From positions 36,090 to 100,089 of the forward strand of contig LIHB01000098.1 of NCBI GenBank assembly GCA_001297265.1: a stretch of 64,000 nucleotides of DNA, in the 5' to 3' direction. The position numbers were made by a program, and so were the translations under genes. The notes below the pieces were generated by a model that was given only the letters and a program-made list of their open reading frames with translations, searched no databases and had not been told where the DNA came from. This document shows positions 57,494 through 64,000 of this stretch, piece after piece. This stretch comes from Mycosphaerella arachidis (Eukaryota > Ascomycota > Dothideomycetes > Mycosphaerellales > Mycosphaerellaceae). Every line of letters starts with the position of its first letter. Position 1 is the stretch's first letter.

Positions 57494-60400
57494 ACGCGGC
57501 TGTCCAGACCTAGGCTAAGGGTTAGGCGTGGCAATTCGCCATCGGCCCTTATCCTCGTCGCCGTCTTATCCTAACCCCCCTCTTGCGCTATCCTTCATCG
57601 CCTCGTGATTACAATCGCTCGTACGGGCCAGATGACCTTGCGCCTTACTCCTGCCGTTGTGTAGCTCTAGTATTGCTGTCGGGGCGCCGTGATGCCCTAA
57701 GACGCTGCTCTTATGTAGCTCTGTCTCTCGCTAATAATGCTTCGGCACGCGTCGAACTGTCAACTTGCTAATTCTATCTCTTACTTTTGATGCGATCGCA
57801 CTGCGAACGTAACGCGGCATGTAGGCACCGTTCTAACGCTTGTTGCTATCGTCTTAGCGCGCGGTGCAGATGCGCTCAACGGCTTGCACAAAGGGGAGAC
57901 CTAGCACAAAGGAGAGGTCGCGAGGCGCTCTAAGCTCGCTGCGAGCGGGCTAACGGCTCTAAACGACTACACTTAATGTGTGGTGCAAGGAGTCTTAATT
58001 AAGAGAGTTCGACGAAGGAAGAAAGACCGCTATACATCTAGCTTGTGCCCGGGCACAGAGCTGTGACCTATTCACTTTAAGTGCTACTAGAAGCATCTGA
58101 GCTCGCTGAGGTAGAAGCGGTTGCTCCTCTGACGTAGCGTGACTTTCCTAGCGCAGCGTGACTTCTCTCAATGTAGCGTCGGCTGACGGTTGCTACATGC
58201 ACTCATCATCTTCCTTTCTAGGTGTCTCTTTAGGCAAGAACAGTCGCCCACTTCTCGCGACCATTTCCTTGAGTAATGAACCTGTATGCTATTAATACCA
58301 CTACTCTAATGTGTCGCAAACCGATCATAGCGCACATGATGCCTTTTGTGGGGACAGCGCTACATCCTGCATCATTCTCGTCACTATTTCTTGCATAAAT
58401 GTCGTCGTGCTAATTACCGCCCATCATTAAAGATTTGGCACGCTTGTCCGACCGTCAACCCCATCGTGACAGTGTGTAATATGCAGACGGACAGACAGAG
58501 GTGCAGCCTATAATCCTGACTAGTAGGATGAGCTTTCGTTAGGGCAATCGGACTTGCCGAAGGAAAAGTTTCCACTTTCCCCTATCCATCCAGGTGTCTT
58601 CGAGGCTCTTCCACGCCTTCTGATTCTTGACAAGATTAGCACACATTCGTTCAAAGAGTCCAAGGTGCTACGTCCAGTACTTCACTCGGGCTCTACTATG
58701 CTACAATGCACATTCTCTTGCCATCCGATTGACAGCAGGTCGCTACTTTGGTACCCACCTAGGTACGTTTATGATAGGCTGCGGCAATGTCGGGATTGCT
58801 CACGGGTGATATCGTTAGGTCTGTGTTTCCTGTCCGGGCTATAACCTTGATACTTCGCCAAGACCACCAGCTTTCGTACAACACGGGGTAGCTTGAAAGA
58901 CGTCGAATCGCAATGCGGAGCGTAAATCATCGTTTAGGCCACCAGGTAAAAAGCTTGTTTCCACATTTTCGTGGCTACACAACTCGCAGGTATCTCGACA
59001 CTCCTACTAGCTTGAACGCCATCACGCAACGCGGTCTTCTCGCGGAGTTGATCCCGTACTTGGTAAAGATGATGATAATGTCTCAATAACTGCGCCAGTT
59101 CTATCTAGGTGCTGCACACGCGTGCAAGTAAAATCGGCTTACCTCCACGGCCGGCTTCGCCCCTGTTTCTTGAACTTCGTCGTCGCGTTGTAAGGCTTAA
59201 AAGGCTTCGCTGAGTGATCGAAGCCAGCGGACAACTTATAGCGAACGAACAAAAACGCCATACGCCGCGTTATCGTGTCTTGATTGCGTCTCGATTGTCT
59301 TTCTATCTCGTTGTTTGAAGCAGCTTTAATGCAGCTTTGAAGCTACGCCAAGCAGCGGAGGTGGGTTCGCTGTTACCCTACAGCACGTGGTTCTCCAACT
59401 TCTTTACATTAACAGCCTAGTAAAGTGCAGACGTGCCTAGAAGGCGCGGTGGTCTGCTACGGGATCATCCGCCGCGGCGCTCTATAATCCTTGACATCAC
59501 CCCAACGACGAGCATAATGGAAATCTGACACTATGCCAATCGAGTGCGTGTGAAGCACGGTCGCATGTGGAGCACATCTCCATGTAATGGAGGTCAACCT
59601 GGAATATTCGATGCACGACCACTGAGTTTACTAAGGGTGTGCTTGGCGTGCGACCGTGCTTCATCTCCTAAGCGCCTGCCGAAACTGCACGGCCGCCGTG
59701 GTCGGCCTTGCGGCGTTATTATCAAGATTGTCGCACCACCTAACATGAAGCGAGTTCGCGGGAGGGATGTAACGTGTGGCAAGGCAAGTCATAGCAAGCG
59801 ATGACGAATGTAGGAAGTGGCGTCAGTCATCGTCGCTGCTGTTCCTGCACGGGCACGTCGTGTCAGGGTCCAGCACTCGCGGAAGGAGAGGCTTCGTCAA
59901 CGGGTGAGAAGTGACACTTCATGCGAGCATGGCACACGGAGAAGGGCCAGCGGTGCCTGGAAGATGTGTGTGCGAAGGAATGTAGTAAGGAGAGAAAGCC
60001 CGAAGGCGCGATTGCAACCCTCGACGACAGCAGCTACGAGTCACTGGGAGCAGAGCAGCTACGTGCAGCACCTTCCTGTCACAAGGCGCAAGTAAGTTTC
60101 GCGCACCTGACTGTTGACGCGGCCTGTGCACGCGGGCGCACTTAAAATGGCCTTCACTCTTCGCTCTCGATCATTTTTCCTTCCCCATGGTTGATGAGAT
60201 TTGCCACCGCTCCTGGGATTGTTCTTCAGGTGTCTGGCCAGCATCGGTCGAACATGATTGTCGAGCCCGCATCTCTCATCCTCCATCCGTCCCTCACCTG
60301 ACGTAACAGCCGGCTGTCTGTCTCCACAGCCTGCAACCATCCGTGGCCAAGATTGCGCAAATCCATCATTTCAAAGAGGGAGAGCACGTCTTCTGCGACG

Positions 60401-60829
60401 TTAAAATGCTTTGGCAATTCGCGGTGTACACGACGCCTTACCTGAACTCGTGGTCTACGGACGTTAAACTCGTCCCTTGGACAGAAAACCAACCGTCACA
60501 GGACGTTAAACTCCAGCCGGTCGGCCGGTCGGCCCCTCGACATTGCACCTGGCCTGCCTGTCTAGAAAGCACCGAGTCTCACACACACCGAGGCGTTATG
60601 ATGGAGCTGCCTGGGGTCAGGGCCAGTCTTGCAGTAAGATCGAGGGCATCAAGCTCAAGGCTCTTCGAGCCCGGCCTTGGAGCCCTCTTTTCTTGCCCTC
60701 GCAGGCCGGTCTCTATCACAGCTCCTCTTGCACCGGCAATGTTGCTCGAAGACTACAAACTCCATCAGCCTCACCATCAGTGAACCGACCAGCCTGCCTG
60801 CCATCAGGCAATCAGTGGACATGACGCAA
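57494..60829. other. Gene-poor stretch, no supported gene
   Basis: Contains the second member of a dispersed repeat pair (57976-58075) and a 45-bp segment at 59349-59393 that resembles 990-1035. A reverse frame at 60490-60230 with GTAAGG and GTGAGG donor-like sites may be exon remains. Nothing else is supported. Confidence 0.4.
57976..58075 (+). repeat. Dispersed repeat, second member
   Basis: See 52249-52375; same order of conserved words including AAGAAAGACCGCT and AGCTTGTGC. Confidence 0.55.
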
Positions 60830-61120
60830 TCACTGCCCCTCCACCTGCTCCGTCCTGTATGAATCTGTCGACAGTTGGACAAGTACCTCCTCACTCGAGT
60901 ACATCGTCTTCGCCAGGTCCTCCAGCGGCACAGCGAAATGTTGAAGCTTTTGGCGGTCCCTTCGAAAGCTAGTTCCCACGAACCTGTCCTTACAAAATCG
61001 TCAGTTGACCGGTCGAGGCTCATCCTCTATCTGTAGGCCAACACGATCGGCTAGGGAGGAAGTTTGCGCGCACTCGGCGATTCGATACTCTTTTCCTGCC
61101 TAACGCTTGACTGTCGTCAT
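60830..61120 (-). pseudogene. Short decayed coding frame
   Basis: The reverse strand, from ATG at 61120, reads as protein for 97 codons to TGA at 60832, with TAG at 61102-61100 and TGA at 61003-61001. The rest has a good composition (KEYRIAECAQTSSLADRVGL before the TGA; LQHFAVPLEDLAKTMYSSEE after it). Both stops are one C-to-T step from CAG and CGA. Two stops in 97 codons is fewer than chance would give but not decisive. Family unknown. Confidence 0.3.
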
Positions 61121-62079
61121 GTTCATATGTCAAACGCTGGTTAGTACGTTTGGCATTGGCTTCTCGCTACCACGCCGTAGCTTAACGGGTTCTGGCTAGT
61201 ACGGCCTCGGTCCTGGTCAATAGCAGAGCCTGGCACAGTGACTGCTTGTTGTAAAAAGAGACCATGGGACCACTGCTAAAAGTACGAGAAGCAGCTCGGT
61301 AACTATAGCTAGACAGCGATCGTAGAGTATCTGCGTGTTACGAAGTCTCGAGGTTACTACTGGTCCACCGCAAGATTTGAGCTCGTGCCTGGGCTTCACG
61401 GCTAGGCAGGTCTAGGTATCTTGCTATGAAAACTTTCAAAAACACCTAAGCACTTCTACTCTATGCCTAGTCTCTCTCTGTCGTAATTTGCTTTTTGGCT
61501 CTTGGAGCTTCCAGCACTATCTGCGACTTGGTCCCGAGGCCCCTGGACTGAAGCATAGACCCAACATCTAGTAGAACGTGGAGTAAGGCAAAGAGACCCT
61601 AATAAAGACGCAGACGCGACGGTTTCGGGAGCGCAGGCGTCTCTACAGTCGGCGGTATTTCGTATCACGGTCTGGATGCGAGGACACATTCGATACGAAG
61701 TACCTCTGGACTCAACGGCACTTGTACGCAACAAAAGTCTTTGACAAAAAAGCACGAGAAGCACTCCTAAGTGGATTCTCATCGGATTCAGGTCCCTTTA
61801 AGCTTGCAAGCAGATGTTCAGAGGACGGAGGTACTTCCTAGAGCTTAAACCTATTGGAGACGGATCCTGTTCCTCTGCCCACTCGAGTAAGCGTCATGAG
61901 GATATCCTGTCACCCATTCTTCCGTTGTCTATGTTCGAACGACTAACTAAATGACCTGCGAGAGTCAAAATTGGCTGATAGGTACGAGTCATCCATGTAG
62001 CACTAACAACTAGTCTACAGCATTAACTTGGCGCTAATGGCTAGATAGCTCAACCTTACCCAGCCTATAGCATGTGCTC
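61121..62079. other. Intergenic stretch before the second RIP block
   Basis: No gene recognised. CA and TG frequency falls gradually from about 61990 onward. Confidence 0.4.
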
Positions 62080-64000
62080 TTAGCCCTATGCGCCGTAGTA
62101 AGCGTAGTATCGTATCGCCTTATAAATGCTATATTAAGCGCTGCTAGTCTATAGTATTAGATCTTTAGTCTACTTAGGTAGACGAGGACCGACACCTTAT
62201 CGGACTAAGCTCTACGACTACTCCTCTAGCTTCCTCTATAGTAAGTAAAGGGTCCTAATTATACTAAGATTACCTATAGTACCTGCTTAAGGTTAATAAT
62301 AGAGGCGCTTTAGAATAAGTAGCGTGCTTAAGTAATAGAATAAGCTACCGAGAGTCGTGCTTACTATAAAACTTAGGTAAGTCCGCCCCTAAGGCTAATA
62401 GTACTAGAGCATCTACTTTAGTACAGTAGGTAGCTACCGTCGCCGCTACTCTAAAACTTCTATCGTCTTCCTTACTATGTCGGAGACTCTTAGTACAAAA
62501 TTTAAATACGTAAAGGTAGCTAGCGTAAGTCTTTATCTTACCGTATACCCTTAGTAATTGTATGTCCTTAATAGCGTTCCTAATAATTACGTTTATAGTT
62601 AGCCTAGATTCTATTAAGCCTCTAGAAAAAATCTTACTTAGGAAAGTTTTATACTCTAGAACCGTAGACTAACTACTACATTACCTATGTTTATACTCTC
62701 CCGGCGACATGTAGTCGCCTAAGTTCTAGGACTATTAGCTCTTCTCGTAATTAAGTAGTACTATAAGTACGTACTATAATTATAAGTTACTAATTACTCT
62801 AGTATCTAGATAGTATACTACTATAGTTACATTAACCTAGTAGTATAATCGCTAGGCTAGTAATAAACATATACTCGCTCTACCGTATTATAACCTAATC
62901 GACGGCTAGTTTTACTAAAGACTATATACCTATACATATATAAATAAACGACAATAGCTCTCTCGCCGGGTCTAACGCTATAACGTTAAGGTTTTATATA
63001 TACAATATATAGTACGCTATAAAGATGCTACTATATACTTTACTAATCTTACAAGTCTAGCGTAGGGTAGTACCGTTCTAGACATTATAATGTAGTAAAC
63101 TAGAAAGGTAAGGTATAGCCTTTACCGCAATCTTAAATTGCTATTTAGTCCCTCCGCTCTACTTTACGGGTATTAAGGCGCGATAGTTGTTTATGTTTAT
63201 ATCGGGGTTCGATCCTATATCTAGAATTAATATCTAGTAGTTAGATATAGCTTTACGTACAATATAGAGAATATCCTATAAGGACGGACTACGGTAACTT
63301 AGGTACTACTTAATAGCTTTAAGGTACCGGTATAGTACTTATCTTACCTTAGTTAGGACGTACTAGTTATTATACCTAAACGGGTCCTAGGGTAATCTAA
63401 GATTTAGCTTTATAATCTATATTTGTTTAGTATAAGTAAGGAGAAAAAGTTAAAGTAAGAGTAGTACTATCGGTATACCGGAGTAAGAGGAAGAGGTCCC
63501 CTACGGGTAGATAGAGCATTAACGGGCCGCTAAGCTTTTAACTACGGCTATAAGCCTTGTATCTACGATAAAAGGTTAAGAGAGGCGGACGTTACTAACT
63601 AGTTAGTCTTATACCTATATTAGTAAGTATAGATAGTACGTACGAGGGAAAGGTACGCGGTATTTTAGATATTAACTTAATTAAGACGGCGTAAGGTATT
63701 ACTTATAGCTGTACGTAGCGCTATCTAAGAGTACTCTAACGTCGCCTTTAATACTTACTAGAAACTACGTAATAATAGTAATAGATACTTCTGTTTATAG
63801 ACCGCTTCCCTTAATAGTAACCCCCTACAAGGCTAGATAAGTAAGTATCCTAATAGCTACGCCGTATATATTAGTTTATAAGCTATATATTCGGTATATA
63901 GCGAGGGTACTCGTACTAGAAGCGAGATAGTTACTCTAAAGAGTAACGGTTCTACTAAAAATAGTAGAATACTAGAGTATTCTAGAAAGTTATAATTATA
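62080..64000. mobile_element. Second RIP-saturated repeat relic, continues past window
   Basis: Same signature as 12240-18060: for example 62761-62820 has no CA and no TG, abundant TA, and CG is retained elsewhere in the block. No frame or domain is readable and no terminal repeat is seen within the window. The entry border is less sharp than that of the first block, with a transition from 61990 to 62100. Homology to the first block could not be shown by eye. Confidence 0.8.

Noticed and set aside
1..64000. CRISPR arrays, prokaryotic operons, rRNA genes
   Set aside because: No regular spacer-repeat pattern, no Shine-Dalgarno-spaced gene clusters and no rRNA-like sequence; introns and RIP show the DNA is fungal.

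Overview
The window looks like a euchromatic-to-degenerate stretch of a filamentous ascomycete (Pezizomycotina, possibly a dothideomycete) genome. Three things support this. (1) Genes are short and carry introns of about 50-80 nt with GTRAGT-type donors and CTGAC/CTAAC branch sites. (2) Fungal families are present: a HET-domain protein, a Zn(II)2Cys6 cluster and a pogo/Fot1-type DDE transposase. (3) Two blocks are almost devoid of CA/TG but full of TA with CG retained, the mark of repeat-induced point mutation (RIP), a process of this group. The exact species cannot be named from the sequence.

Layout. 0-12 kb is a gene island: the 3' end of a RING-H2 gene, a large orphan protein (2.36-4.98 kb), two divergent paralogues of an unrecognised family that share a first-intron position (6.7-8.4 kb forward; 10.99-9.98 kb reverse) and a small spliced orphan (11.6-12.0 kb). 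12.24-18.06 kb is a saturated RIP block, a dead repeat element. 18-36 kb is a second gene island: a coiled-coil orphan, an 85-bp minisatellite, a small SAP-like/membrane protein, a HET gene, a 5'-truncated DDE transposase, a membrane protein with acidic repeats, a decayed third copy of the paralogue family, a small spliced orphan and an orphan at 34.3-35.8 kb. 38.2-40.0 kb holds a Zn(II)2Cys6 regulator broken by a nonsense codon and a frameshift. 40-62 kb is gene-poor and contains direct duplications, dispersed repeats and decayed reading frames, plus two plausible genes (48.0 kb and 49.5-48.5 kb). From about 62.08 kb to the window end a second saturated RIP block begins.

No operon-like or biosynthetic cluster logic is visible. 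Most proteins are lineage-restricted orphans with low-complexity segments. The most distinctive signals are the local paralogue family with its decayed third copy, the splice events that complete zinc-binding motifs, a ~50-bp CCAAT-flanked element present four times, and the contrast between intact gene islands and mutated blocks with sharp borders. Coordinates of spliced genes were worked out by hand and have no transcript support.
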